Shown here piece after piece: positions 20,201 to 34,100 of a DNA stretch of 36,677 nt. Source of the stretch: Nemertoderma westbladi (taxonomy: Eukaryota; Xenacoelomorpha; Nemertodermatida; Nemertodermatidae); NCBI GenBank assembly GCA_032718475.1, contig JAUCBJ010006431.1, positions 1 to 36,677 of the forward strand, written 5' to 3'. The notes beneath the pieces are model-generated. The model made no database searches and was not told the DNA's origin. It worked only from the letters and a program-made list of their open reading frames with translations. Each line of letters opens with the position of its first letter. Positions within the stretch are counted from its first letter, which is position 1. The position numbers were made by a program, and so were the translations under genes.

Positions 20201-22132
20201 GACATGATATGGAGTAGCTGTTAACTCAATCTGGAGATTGTATGACATGATATGGAGTCTGTTAACTCAATCTGGAGATTGTATGACATGATATGGAGTC
20301 TGTTAACTCAATCTGGAGATTGTATGACATGAGATGGAGTATGTTAACTCAATCCGGAGATTGTGCGACATGAGATGAAGTCTGTTAACTCAATCTTGAG
20401 ATTGTGCGACATGAGTCGGAGTCTGTTAACTTATTCTGGAGATTGTGCGACATGAGTCGGAGTCTGTTAACTCAATCCGGATATTGTATGACATGATATG
20501 GAGTCGGTTAACTCAATTCGGAGATTGTGCGACATGAGATGGTGACTGTTAACTCAATCTTGAGATTGTGCGACATGAGTCGGAGTCTGTTAACTCAATC
20601 TGGAGATTGTATGACATGATATGGAGTCTGTTAACTCAATCTGGAGATTGTATGACATGATATGGAGTCTGTTAACTCAATCTGGAGATTGTATGACATG
20701 AGATGGAGTATGTTAACTCAATCCGGAGATTATGCGAAATGAGACGGAGTCTGTTAACTCAATTCGGAGATTGTATGACATGAGATGAATTCTGTTAACT
20801 CAATCCAGAGATTGTACGACATGAGATGGAGTCTGTTAACTCAATCTTGAGATTGTGCGACATGAGTCGAAGTCTGTTAACTCATTCTGGAGATTGTGCG
20901 ACATGAGCCGGAGTCTGTTAACTCAATCCGGATATTGTATGACATGATATGGAGTCGGTTAACTCAATTCGGAGATTGTGCGACATGAGATGGTGTCTGT
21001 TAACTCAATCTTGAGATTGTGCGACATGAGTCAGAGTCTGTTAACTCATTCTGGAGATTGTGCGACATGAGTCGGAGTCTGTTAACTCAATCCGGATATT
21101 GTATGACATGAGATGAATTCTGTTAACTCATTCCAGAGATTGTACAACATGAGACGGAGTCTGTTAACTTAATCCGGAGATTGTGCGACATGAGATGGAG
21201 TCTGTTAACTCATTCTGAAGATTGTGCACATGAGTCGGAGTCTGTCAACTCATTCTGGAGATTGTGCGACATGAGTCGGAGTCTGTTAACTCAATCCGGA
21301 TATTGTATAACATAAGATGAATTCTGTTAACTCAATCCAGAGATTGTACGACATGAGTTGGAGTCTGTTAACTCAATTTGGAGATTGTGCGACATGAGTC
21401 GGAGTCTGTTAACTCAATCTGGAGATTGTATGGCATGATATGGAGTCTGTTAACTCAATCTGGAGATTGTATGACATGATATGGAGTCTGTTAACTCAAT
21501 CTGGAGATTGTATGGCATGATATGGAGTCTGTTAACTCAATCTGGAGATTGTATGACATGATATAGAGTAGCTGTTAACTCAATCTGGAGATTGTATGGC
21601 ATGATATGGAGTCTGTTAACTCAATCTGGAGATTGTATGACATAAGATTAATTCTGTTAACTCAATCCAGAGATTGTACGACATGAGACGGAGTCTGTTA
21701 ACTCAATTTGGAGATTGTGCGACATGAGTCGGAGTCTGTTAACTCAATCTGGAGATTCTGCGACATGAGTCGGAGTCTGTTAACTCAATCTGGAGATTGT
21801 ATGACATGATATGGAATTGTTAACTCAATCTGGAGATTGTTCGACATGAGTCGGAGTCTGTTAACTCAATCTGGAGATTGTATGACATGATATGGAGTCT
21901 GTTAACTCAATCTGGAGATTGTATGACATGATATGGAGTAGCTGTTAACTCAATCTGGAGATTGTATGGCATGATATGGAGTCTGTTAACTCAATTCGGA
22001 GATTGTATGACATGAGATGAATTCTGTTAACTCAATCCAGAGATTGTACGACATGAGATAGAGTCTGTTAACTCAATCTTGAGATTGTGCGACATGAGTC
22101 GAAGTCTGTTAACTCATTCTGGAGATTGTGCG
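14201..22132 (+). repeat. higher-order repeats of 42, 72 and 79 monomers
   Basis: The diagnostic variant GTGCGCCATGAG falls at 14201, 15932, 18889 and 22133, giving spacings of 1731, 2957 and 3244 bp. Allowing +2 for each GAGTAGCTG/GAGTATCTG monomer and -1 for each TGCACATG or GGAATTG monomer, these equal 42, 72 and 79 monomers exactly. A second marker pair (AGATGGAGTATG at 17170 and 20332; ATGCGAAATG at 17570 and 20732) gives a 3162-bp period, 77 monomers, spanning the same blocks. Confidence 0.85.
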
Positions 22133-25100
22133 CCATGAGTCGGAGTCTGTTAACTCAATCCGTATATTGTATGACATGAGATGGAGTCTGTTAACTCAAT
22201 TCGGAGATTTTGCGACATGAAATGAAGTCTGTTAACTCAATCTTGAGATTGTGCGACATGAGTCGGAGTCTGTTAACTTATTTTGGAGATTGTGCGACAT
22301 GAGCCGGAGTCTGTTAACTCAATCCGGATATTGTATGACATGATATGGAGTCGGTTAACTCAATTCGGAGATTGTGCGACATGAGATGGTGTCTGTTAAC
22401 TCAATCTTGAGATTGTGCGACATGAGTCAGAGTCTGTTAACTCATTCTGGAGATTGTGCGACATGAGTCGGAGTCTGTTAACTCAATCCGGATATTGTAT
22501 GACATGAGATGAATTCTGTTAACTCATTCCAGAGATTGTACGACATGAGACGGAGTCTGTTAACTTAATCCGGAGATTGTGCGACATGAGATGGAGTCTG
22601 TTAACTCATTCTGAAGATTGTGCACATGAGTCGGAGTCTGTCAACTCATTCTGGAGATTGTGCGACATGAGTCGGAGTCTGTTAACTCAATCCGGATATT
22701 GTATGACATAAGATGAATTCTGTTAACTCAATCCAGAGATTGTACGACATGAGACGGAGTCTGTTAACTCAATCTGGAGATTGTATGGCATGATATGGAG
22801 TCTGTTAACTCAATCTGGAGATTGTATGACATGATATGGAGTCTGTTAACTCAATCTGGAGATTGTATGGCATGATATGGAGTCTGTTAACTCAATCTGG
22901 AGATTGTATGACATGATATAGAGTAGCTGTTAACTCAATCTGGAGATTGTATGGCATGATATGGAGTCTGTTAACTCAATCTGGAGATTGTATGACATAA
23001 GATTAATTCTGTTAACTCAATCCAGAGATTGTACGACATGAGACGGAGTCTGTTAACTCAATTTGGAGATTGTGCGACATGAGTCGGAGTCTGTTAACTC
23101 AATCTGGAGATTCTGCGACATGAGTCGGAGTCTGTTAACTCAATCTGGAGATTGTATGACATGATATGGAATTGTTAACTCAATCTGGAGATTGTGCGAC
23201 ATGAGTCGGAGTCTGTTAACTCAATCTGGAGATTGTATGACATGATATGGAGTCTGTTAACTCAATCTGGAGATTGTATGACATGATATGGAGTAGCTGT
23301 TAACTCAATCTGGAGATTGTATGGCATGATATGGAGTCTGTTAACTCAATTCGGAGATTGTATGACATGAGATGAATTCTGTTAACTCAATCCAGAGATT
23401 GTACGACATGAGATAGAGTCTGTTAACTCAATCTTGAGATTGTGCGACATGAGTCGAAGTCTGTTAACTCATTCTGGAGATTGTGCGCCATGAGTCGGAG
23501 TCTGTTAACTCAATCCGTATATTGTATGACATGAGATGGAGTCTGTTAACTCAATTCGGAGATTTTGCGACATGAAATGAAGTCTGTTAACTCAATCTTG
23601 AGATTGTGCGACATGAGTCGGAGTCTGTTAACTTATTTTGGAGATTGTGCGACATGAGCCGGAGTCTGTTAACTCAATCCGGATATTGTATGACATGATA
23701 TGGAGTCGGTTAACTCAATTCGGAGATTGTGCGACATGAGATGGTGTCTGTTAACTCAATCTTGAGATTGTGCGACATGAGTCAGAGTCTGTTAACTCAT
23801 TCTGGAGATTGTGCGACATGAGTCGGAGTCTGTTAACTCAATCCGGATATTGTATGACATGAGATGAATTCTGTTAACTCATTCCAGAGATTGTACGACA
23901 TGAGACGGAGTCTGTTAACTTAATCCGGAGATTGTGCGACATGAGATGGAGTCTGTTAACTCATTCTGAAGATTGTGCACATGAGTCGGAGTCTGTCAAC
24001 TCATTCTGGAGATTGTGCGACATGAGTCGGAGTCTGTTAACTCAATCCGGATATTGTATGACATAAGATGAATTCTGTTAACTCAATCCAGAGATTGTAC
24101 GACATGAGACGGAGTCTGTTAACTCAATTTGGAGATTGTGCGACATGAGTCGGAGTCTGTTAACTCAATCTGGAGATTGTATGACATGATATGGAGTCTG
24201 TTAACTCAATCTGGAGATTGTATGACATGATATAGAGTAGCTGTTAACTCAATCTGGAGATTGTATGGCATGATATGGAGTCTGTTAACTCAATCTGGAG
24301 ATTGTATGACATAAGATGAATTCTGTTAACTCAATCCAGAAATTGTACGACATGAGACGGAGTCTGTTAACTCAATTTGGAGATTGTGCGACATGAGTCG
24401 GAGTCTGTTAACTCAATCTGGAGATTGTGCGACATGAGTCGGAGTCTGTTAACTCAATCTGGAGATTGTATGACATGATATGGAGTCTGTTAACTCAATC
24501 TGGAGATTGTGCGACATGAGTCGGAGTCTGTTAACTCAATCTGGAGATTGTATGACATGATATGGAGTCTGTTAACTCAATCTGGAGATTGTATGACATG
24601 ATATGGAGTAGCTGTTAACTCAATCTGGAGATTGTATGGCATGATATGGAGTCTGTTAACTCAATCTGGAGATTGTGCGACATGAGTCGGAGTCTGTTAA
24701 CTCAATCTGGAGATTGTGCGACATGAGTCGGAGTCTGTTAACTCAATCTGGAGATTGTATGACATGATATGGAGTCTGTTAACTCAATCTGGAGATTGTG
24801 CGACATGAGTCGGAGTCTGTTAACTCAATCTGGAGATTGTATGGCATGATATGGAGTCTGTTAAATCAATCTGGAGATTGTATGACATCATATGGAGTAG
24901 CTGTTAACTCAATCTGGAGATTGTATGGCATGATATGGAGTCTGTTAACTCAATCTGGAGATTGTATGACATGATATGGAGTCTGTTAACTCAATCTGGA
25001 GATTGTATGACATGATATGGAGTCTGTTAACTCAATCTGGAGATTGTATGACATGATATGGAGTAGCTGTTAACTCAATCTGGAGATTGTATGGCATGAT

Positions 25101-28100
25101 ATGGAGTCTGTTAACTCAATCTGGAGATTGTATGACATGATATGGAGTAGCTGTTAACTCAATCTGGAGATTGTATGGCATGATATGGAGTCTGTTAACT
25201 CAATCTGGAGATTGTATGACATGATATGGAGTCTGTTAACTCAATCTGGAGATTGCATGACATGATATGGAGTCTGTTAACTCAATCTGGAGATTGTATG
25301 ACATGATATGGAGTCTGTTAACTCAATCTGGAGATTGTATGACATGATATGGAGTCTGTTAACTCAATCTTGAGATTGTGCGACATGAGTCGAAGTCTGT
25401 TAACTCATTCTGGAGATTGTGCGCCATGAGTCGGAGTCTGTTAACTCAATCCGTATATTGTATGACATGAGATGGAGTCTGTTAACTCAATTCGGAGATT
25501 GTGCGACATGAAATGAAGTCTGTTAACTCAATCTTGAGATTGTGCGACATGAGTCGGAGTCTGTTAACTTATTTTGGAGATTGTGCGACATGAGCCGGAG
25601 TCTGTTAACTCAATCCGGATATTGTATGACATGATATGGAGTCGGTTAACTCAATTCGGAGATTGTGCGACATGAGATGGTGTCTGTTAACTCAATCTTG
25701 AGATTGTGCGACATGAGTCAGAGTCTGTTAACTCATTCTGGAGATTGTGCGACATGAGTCGGAGTCTGTTAACTCAATCCGGATATTGTATGACATGAGA
25801 TGAATTCTGTTAACTCATTCCAGAGATTGTACAACATGAGACGGAGTCTGTTAACTTAATCCGGAGATTGTGCGACATGAGATGGAGTCTGTTAACTCAT
25901 TCTGAAGATTGTGCACATGAGTCGGAGTCTGTAAACTCATTCTGGAGATTGTGCGACATGAGTCGGAGTCTGTTAACTCAATCCGGATATTGTATGACAT
26001 AAGATGAATTCTGTTAACTCAATCCAGAGATTGTACGACATGAGTTGGAGTCTGTTAACTCAATTTGGAGATTGTGCGACATGAGTCGGTGTCTGTTAAC
26101 TCAATCTGGAGATTGTATGACATGATATGGAGTCTGTTAACTCAATCTGGAGATTGTATGACATGATATAGAGTAGCTGTTAACTCAATCTGGAGATTGT
26201 ATGACATAAGATTAATTCTGTTAACTCAATCCAGAGATTGTACGACATGAGACGGAGTCTGTTAACTCAATTTGGAGATTGTGCGACATGAGTCGGAGTC
26301 TGTTAACTCACTCTGGAGATTGTGCGACATGAGTCGGAGTCTGTTAACTCAATCTGGAGATTGTATGACATGATATGGAATCTGTTAACTCAATCTGGAG
26401 ATTGTGCGACATGAGTCGGAGTCTGTTAACTCAATCTGGAGATTGTATGACATGATATGGAGTCTGTTAACTCAATCTGGAGATTGTATGACATGATATG
26501 GAGTAGCTGTTAACTCAATCTGGAGATTGTATGGCATGATATGGAGTCTGTTAACTCAATCTGGAGATTGTGCGACATGAGTCGGAGTCTGTTAACTCAA
26601 TCTGGAGATTGTGCGACATGAGTCGGAGTCTGTTAACTCAATCTGGAGATTGTATGACATGATATGGAGTCTGTTAACTCAATCTGGAGATTGTGCGACA
26701 TGAGTCGGAGTCTGTTAACTCAATCTGGAGATTGTATGGCATGATATGGAGTCTGTTAAATCAATCTGGAGATTGTATGACATGATATGGAGTAGCTGTT
26801 AACTCAATCTGGAGATTGTATGGCATGATATGGAGTCTGTTAACTCAATCTGGAGATTGTATGACATGATATGGAGTCTGTTAACTCAATCTGGAGATTG
26901 TATGACATGATATGGAGTCTGTTAACTCAATCTGGAGATTGTATGACATGATATGGAGTAGCTGTTAACTCAATCTGGAGATTGTATGGCATGATATGGA
27001 GTCTGTTAACTCAATCTGGAGATTGTATGACATGATATGGTGTAGCTGTTAACTCAATCTGGAGATTGTATGGCATGATATGGAGTCTGTTAACTCAATC
27101 TGGAGATTGTATGACATGATATGGAGTCTGTTAACTCAATCTGGAGATTGCATGACATGATATGGAGTCTGTTAACTCAATCTGGAGATTGTATGACATG
27201 ATATGGAGTCTGTTAACTCAATCTGGAGATTGTATGACATGATATGGAGTCTGTTAACTCAATCTTGAGATTGTGCGACATGAGTCGAAGTCTGTTAACT
27301 CATTCTGGAGATTGTGCGCCATGAGTCGGAGTCTGTTAACTCAATCCGTATATTGTATGACATGAGATGGAGTCTGTTAACTCAATTCGGAGATTGTGCG
27401 ACATGAAATGAAGTCTGTTAACTCAATCTTGAGATTGTGCGACATGAGTCGGAGTCTGTTAACTTATTTTGGAGATTGTGCGACATGAGCCGGAGTCTGT
27501 TAACTCAATCCGGATATTGTATGACATGATATGGAGTCGGTTAACTCAATTCGGAGATTGTGCGACATGAGATGGTGTCTGTTAACTCAATCTTGAGATT
27601 GTGCGACATGAGTCAGAGTCTGTTAACTCATTCTGGAGATTGTGCGACATGAGTCGGAGTCTGTTAACTCAATCCGGATATTGTATGACATGAGATGAAT
27701 TCTGTTAACTCATTCCAGAGATTGTACGACATGAGACGGAGTCTGTTAACTTAATCCGGAGATTGTGCGACATGAGATGGAGTCTGTTAACTCATTCTGA
27801 AGATTGTGCACATGAGTCGGAGTCTGTCAACTCATTCTGGAGATTGTGCGACATGAGTCGGAGTCTGTTAACTCAATCCGGATATTGTATGACATAAGAT
27901 GAATTCTGTTAACTCAATCCAGAGATTGTACGACATGAGACGGAGTCTGTTAACTCAATTTGGAGATTGTGCGACATGAGTCGGAGTCTGTTAACTCAAT
28001 CTGGAGATTGTATGACATGATATGGAGTCTGTTAACTCAATCTGGAGATTGTATGACATGATATAGAGTAGCTGTTAACTCAATCTGGAGATTGTATGGC

Positions 28101-31100
28101 ATGATATGGAGTCTGTTAACTCAATCTGGAGATTGTATGACATAAGATGAATTCTGTTAACTCAATCCAGAAATTGTACGACATGAGACGGAGTCTGTTA
28201 ACTCAATTTGGAGATTGTGCGACATGAGTCGGAGTCTGTTAACTCAATCTGGAGATTGTGCGACATGAGTCGGAGTCTGTTAACTCAATCTGGAGATTGT
28301 ATGACATGATATGGAGTCTGTTAACTCAATCTGGAGATTGTGCGACATGAGTCGGAGTCTGTTAACTCAATCTGGAGATTGTATGACATGATATGGAGTC
28401 TGTTAACTCAATCTGGAGATTGTATGACATGATATGGAGTAGCTGTTAACTCAATCTGGAGATTGTATGGCATGATATGGAGTCTGTTAACTCAATCTGG
28501 AGATTGTGCGACATGAGTCGGAGTCTGTTAACTCAATCTGGAGATTGTGCGACATGAGTCGGAGTCTGTTAACTCAATCTGGAGATTGTATGACATGATA
28601 TGGAGTCTGTTAACTCAATCTGGAGATTGTGCGACATGAGTCGGAGTCTGTTAACTCAATCTGGAGATTGTATGGCATGATATGGAGTCTGTTAAATCAA
28701 TCTGGAGATTGTATGACATGATATGGAGTAGCTGTTAACTCAATCTGGAGATTGTATGGCATGATATGGAGTCTGTTAACTCAATCTGGAGATTGTATGA
28801 CATGATATGGAGTCTGTTAACTCAATCTGGAGATTGTATGACATGATATGGAGTCTGTTAACTCAATCTGGAGATTGTATGACATGATATGGAGTAGCTG
28901 TTAACTCAATCTGGAGATTGTATGGCATGATATGGAGTCTGTTAACTCAATCTGGAGATTGTATGACATGATATGGAGTAGCTGTTAACTCAATCTGGAG
29001 ATTGTATGGCATGATATGGAGTCTGTTAACTCAATCTGGAGATTGTATGACATGATATGGAGTAGCTGTTAACTCAATCTGGAGATTGTATGGCATGATA
29101 TGGAGTCTGTTAACTCAATCTGGAGATTGTATGACATGATATGGAGTCTGTTAACTCAATCTGGAGATTGTATGACATGATATGGAGTCTGTTAACTCAA
29201 TCTTGAGATTGTGCGACATGAGTCGAAGTCTGTTAACTCATTCTGGAGATTGTGCGCCATGAGTCGGAGTCTGTTAACTCAATCCGTATATTGTATGACA
29301 TGAGATGGAGTCTGTTAACTCAATTCGGAGATTGTGCGACATGAAATGAAGTCTGTTAACTCAATCTTGAGATTGTGCGACATGAGTCGGAGTCTGTTAA
29401 CTTATTTTGGAGATTGTGCGACATGAGCCGGAGTCTGTTAACTCAATCCGGATATTGTATGACATGATATGGAGTCGGTTAACTCAATTCGGAGATTGTG
29501 CGACATGAGATGGTGTCTGTTAACTCAATCTTGAGATTGTGCGACATGAGTCAGAGTCTGTTAACTCATTCTGGAGATTGTGCGACATGAGTCGGAGTCT
29601 GTTAACTCAATCCGGATATTGTATGACATGAGATGAATTCTGTTAACTCATTCCAGAGATTGTACGACATGAGACGGAGTCTATTAACTTAATCCGGAGA
29701 TTGTGCGACATGAGATGGAGTCTGTTAACTCATTCTGAAGATTGTGCACATGAGTCGGAGTCTGTAAACTCATTCTGGAGATTGTGCGACATGAGTCGGA
29801 GTCTGTTAACTCAATCCGGATATTGTATGACATAAGATGAATTCTGTTAACTCAATCCAGAGATTGTACGACATGAGTTGGAGTCTGTTAACTCAATTTG
29901 GAGATTGTGCGACATGAGTCGGTGTCTGTTAACTCAATCTGGAGATTGTATGACATGATATGGAGTCTGTTAACTCAATCTGGAGATTGTATGACATGAT
30001 ATAGAGTAGCTGTTAACTCAATCTGGAGATTGTATGACATAAGATTAATTCTGTTAACTCAATCCAGAGATTGTACGACATGAGACGGAGTCTGTTAACT
30101 CAATTTAGAGATTGTGCGACATGAGTCGGAGTCTGTTAACTCACTCTGGAGATTGTGCGACATGAGTCGGAGTCTGTTAACTCAATCTGGAGATTGTATG
30201 ACATGATATGGAATCTGTTAACTCAATCTGGAGATTGTGCGACATGAGTCGGAGTCTGTTAACTCAATCTGGAGATTGTATGACATGATATGGAGTCTGT
30301 TAACTCAATCTGGAGATTATATGACATGATATGGAGTAGCTGTTAACTCAATCTGGAGATTGTATGGCATGATATGGAGTGTGTTAACTCAATCTGGAGA
30401 TTGTATGACATGATATGGAGTAGCTGTTAACTCAATCTGGAGATTGTATGGCATGATATGGAGTCTGTTAACTCAATTCGGAGATTGTATGACATGAGAT
30501 GAATTCTGTTAACTCAATCCAGAGATTGTACGACATGAGATAGAGTCTGTTAACTCAATCTTGAGAATGTGCGACATGAGTCGAAGTCTGTTAACTCATT
30601 CTGGAGATTGTGCGCCATGAGTCGGAGTCTGTTAACTCAATCCGTATATTGTATGACATGAGATGGAGTATGTTAACTCAATTCGGAGATTGTGCGACAT
30701 GAAATGAAGTCTGTTAACTCAATCTTGAGATTGTGCGACATGAGTCGGAGTCTGTTAACTTATTTTGGAGATTGTGCGACATGAGCCGGAGTCTGTTAAC
30801 TCAATCCGGATATTGTATGACATGATATGGAGTCGGTTAACTCAATTCGGAGATTGTGCGACATGAGATGGTGTCTGTTAACTCAATCTTGAGATTGTGC
30901 GACATGAGTCAGAGTCTGTTAACTCATTCTGGAGATTGTGCGACATGAGTCGGAGTCTGTTAACTCAATCCGGATATTGTATGACATGAGATGAATTCTG
31001 TTAACTCATTCCAGAGATTGTACGACATGAGACGGAGTTTGTTAACTTAATCCGGAGATTGTGCGACATGAGATGGAGTCTGTTAACTCATTCTGAAGAT

Positions 31101-34100
31101 TGTGCACATGAGTCGGAGTCTGTCAACTCATTCTGGAGATTGTGCGACATGAGTCGGAGTCTGTTAACTCAATCCGGATATTGTATGACATAAGATGAAT
31201 TCTGTTAACTCAATCCAGAGATTGTACGACATGAGACGGAGTCTGTTAACTCAATTTGGAGATTGTGCGACATGAGTCGGAGTCTGTTAACTCAATCTGG
31301 AGATTGTGCGACATGAGTCGGAGTCTGTTAACTCAATCATCTCCATATCATGATATGGAGTCTGTTAACTCAATCTGGAGATTGTATGACATGATATGGA
31401 GTAGCTGTTAACTCAATCTGGAGATTGTATGGCATGATATGGAGTCTGTTAACTCAATCTGGAGATTGTATGACATGATATGGAGTCTGTTAACTCAATC
31501 TGGAGATTGTATGACATGATATGGAGTAGCTGTTAACTCAATCTGGAGATTGTATGGCATGATATGGAGTCTGTTAACTCAATCTGGAGATTGTATGACA
31601 TGATATGGAGTAGCTGTTAACTCAATCTGGAGATTGTATGGCATGATATGGAGTCTGTTAACTCAATCTGGAGATTGTATGACATGATATGGAGTCTGTT
31701 AACTCAATCTGGAGATTGCATGACATGATATGGAGTCTGTTAACTCAATCTGGAGATTGTATGACATGATATGGAGTCTGTTAACTCAATCTGGAGATTG
31801 TATGACATGATATGGAGTCTGTTAACTCAATTCGGAGATTGTATGACATGAGATGAATTCTGTTAACTCAATCCAGAGATTGTACGACATGAGATAGAGT
31901 CTGTTAACTCAATCTTGAGAATGTGCGACATGAGTCGAAGTTTTGTTAACTCATTCTGGAGATTGTGCGCCATGAGTCGGAGTCTGTTAACTCAATCCGT
32001 ATATTGTATGACATGAGATGGAGTATGTTAACTCAATTCGGAGATTGTGCGACATGAAATGAAGTCTGTTAACTCAATCTTGAGATTGTGCGACATGAGT
32101 CGGAGTCTGTTAACTTATTTTGGAGATTGTGCGACATGAGCCGGAGTCTGTTAACTCAATCCGGATATTGTATGACATGATATGGAGTCGGTTAACTCAA
32201 TTCGGAGATTGTGCGACATGAGATGGTGTCTGTTAACTCAATCTTGAGATTGTGCGACATGAGTCAGAGTCTGTTAACTCATTCTGGAGATTGTGCGACA
32301 TGAGTCGGAGTCTGTTAACTCAATCCGGATATTGTATGACATGAGATGAATTCTGTTAACTCATTCCAGAGATTGTACGACATGAGACGGAGTCTGTTAA
32401 CTTAATCCGGAGATTGTGCGACATGAGATGGAGTCTGTTAACTCATTCTGAAGATTGTGCACATGAGTCGGAGTCTGTCAACTCATTCTGGAGATTGTGC
32501 GACATGAGTCGGAGTCTGTTAACTCAATCCGGATATTGTATGACATAAGATGAATTCTGTTAACTCAATCCAGAGATTGTACGACATGAGACGGAGTCTG
32601 TTAACTCAATTTGGAGATTGTGCGACATGAGTCGGAGTCTGTTAACTCAATCTGGAGATTGTATGACATGATATGGAGTCTGTTAACTCAATCTGGAGAT
32701 TGTATGACATGATATAGAGTAGCTGTTAACTCAATCTGGAGATTGTATGACATAAGATTAGATTCTGTTAACTCAATCCAGAGATTGTACGACATGAGAC
32801 GGAGTCTGTTAACTCAATTTGGAGATTGTGCGACATGAGTCGGAGTCTGTTAACTCAATCTGGAGATTGTGCGACATGAGTCGGAGTCTGTTAACTCAAT
32901 CTGGAGATTGTATGACATGATATGGAGTCTGTTAACTCAATCTGGAGATTGTGCGACATGAGTCGGAGTCTGTTAACTCAATCTGGAGATTGTATGACAT
33001 GATATGGAGTCTGTTAACTCAATCTGGAGATTGTATGACATGATATGGAGTAGCTGTTAACTCAATCTGGAGATTGTATGGCATGATATGGAGTCTGTTA
33101 ACTCAATCTGGAGATTGTATGACATGATATGGAGTAGCTGTTAACTCAATCTGGAGATTGTATGGCATGATATGGAGTCTGTTAACTCAATTCGGAGATT
33201 GTATGACATGAGATGAATTCTGTTAACTCAATCCAGAGATTGTACGACATGAGATAGAGTCTGTTAACTCAATCTTGAGATTGTGCGACATGAGTCGAAG
33301 TCTGTTAACTCATTCTGGAGATTGTGCGCCATGAGTCGGAGTCTGTTAACTCAATCCGTATATTGTATGACATGAGATGGAGTCTGTTAACTCAATTCGG
33401 AGATTGTGCGACATGAAATGAAGTCTGTTAACTCAATCTTGAGATTGTGCGACATGAGTCGGAGTCTGTTAACTTATTTTGGAGATTGTGCGACATGAGC
33501 CGGAGTCTGTTAACTCAATCCGGATATTGTATGACATGATATGGAGTCGGTTAACTCAATTCGGAGATTGTGCGACATGAGATGGTGTCTGTTAACTCAA
33601 TCTTGAGATTGTGCGACATGAGTCAGAGTCTGTTAACTCATTCTGGAGATTGTGCGACATGAGTCGGAGTCTGTTAACTCAATCCGGATATTGTATGACA
33701 TGAGATGAATTCTGTTAACTCATTCCAGAGATTGTACGACATGAGACGGAGTCTGTTAACTTAATCCGGAGATTGTGCGACATGAGATGGAGTCTGTTAA
33801 CTCATTCTGAAGATTGTGCACATGAGTCGGAGTCTGTCAACTCATTCTGGAGATTGTGCGACATGAGTCGGAGTCTGTTAACTCAATCCGGATATTGTAT
33901 GACATAAGATGAATTCTGTTAACTCAATCCAGAGATTGTACGACATGAGACGGAGTCTGTTAACTCAATTTGGAGATTGTGCGACATGAGTCGGAGTCTG
34001 TTAACTCAATCTGGAGATTGTATGACATGATATGGAGTCTGTTAACTCAATCTGGAGATTGTATGACATGATATAGAGTAGCTGTTAACTCAATCTGGAG

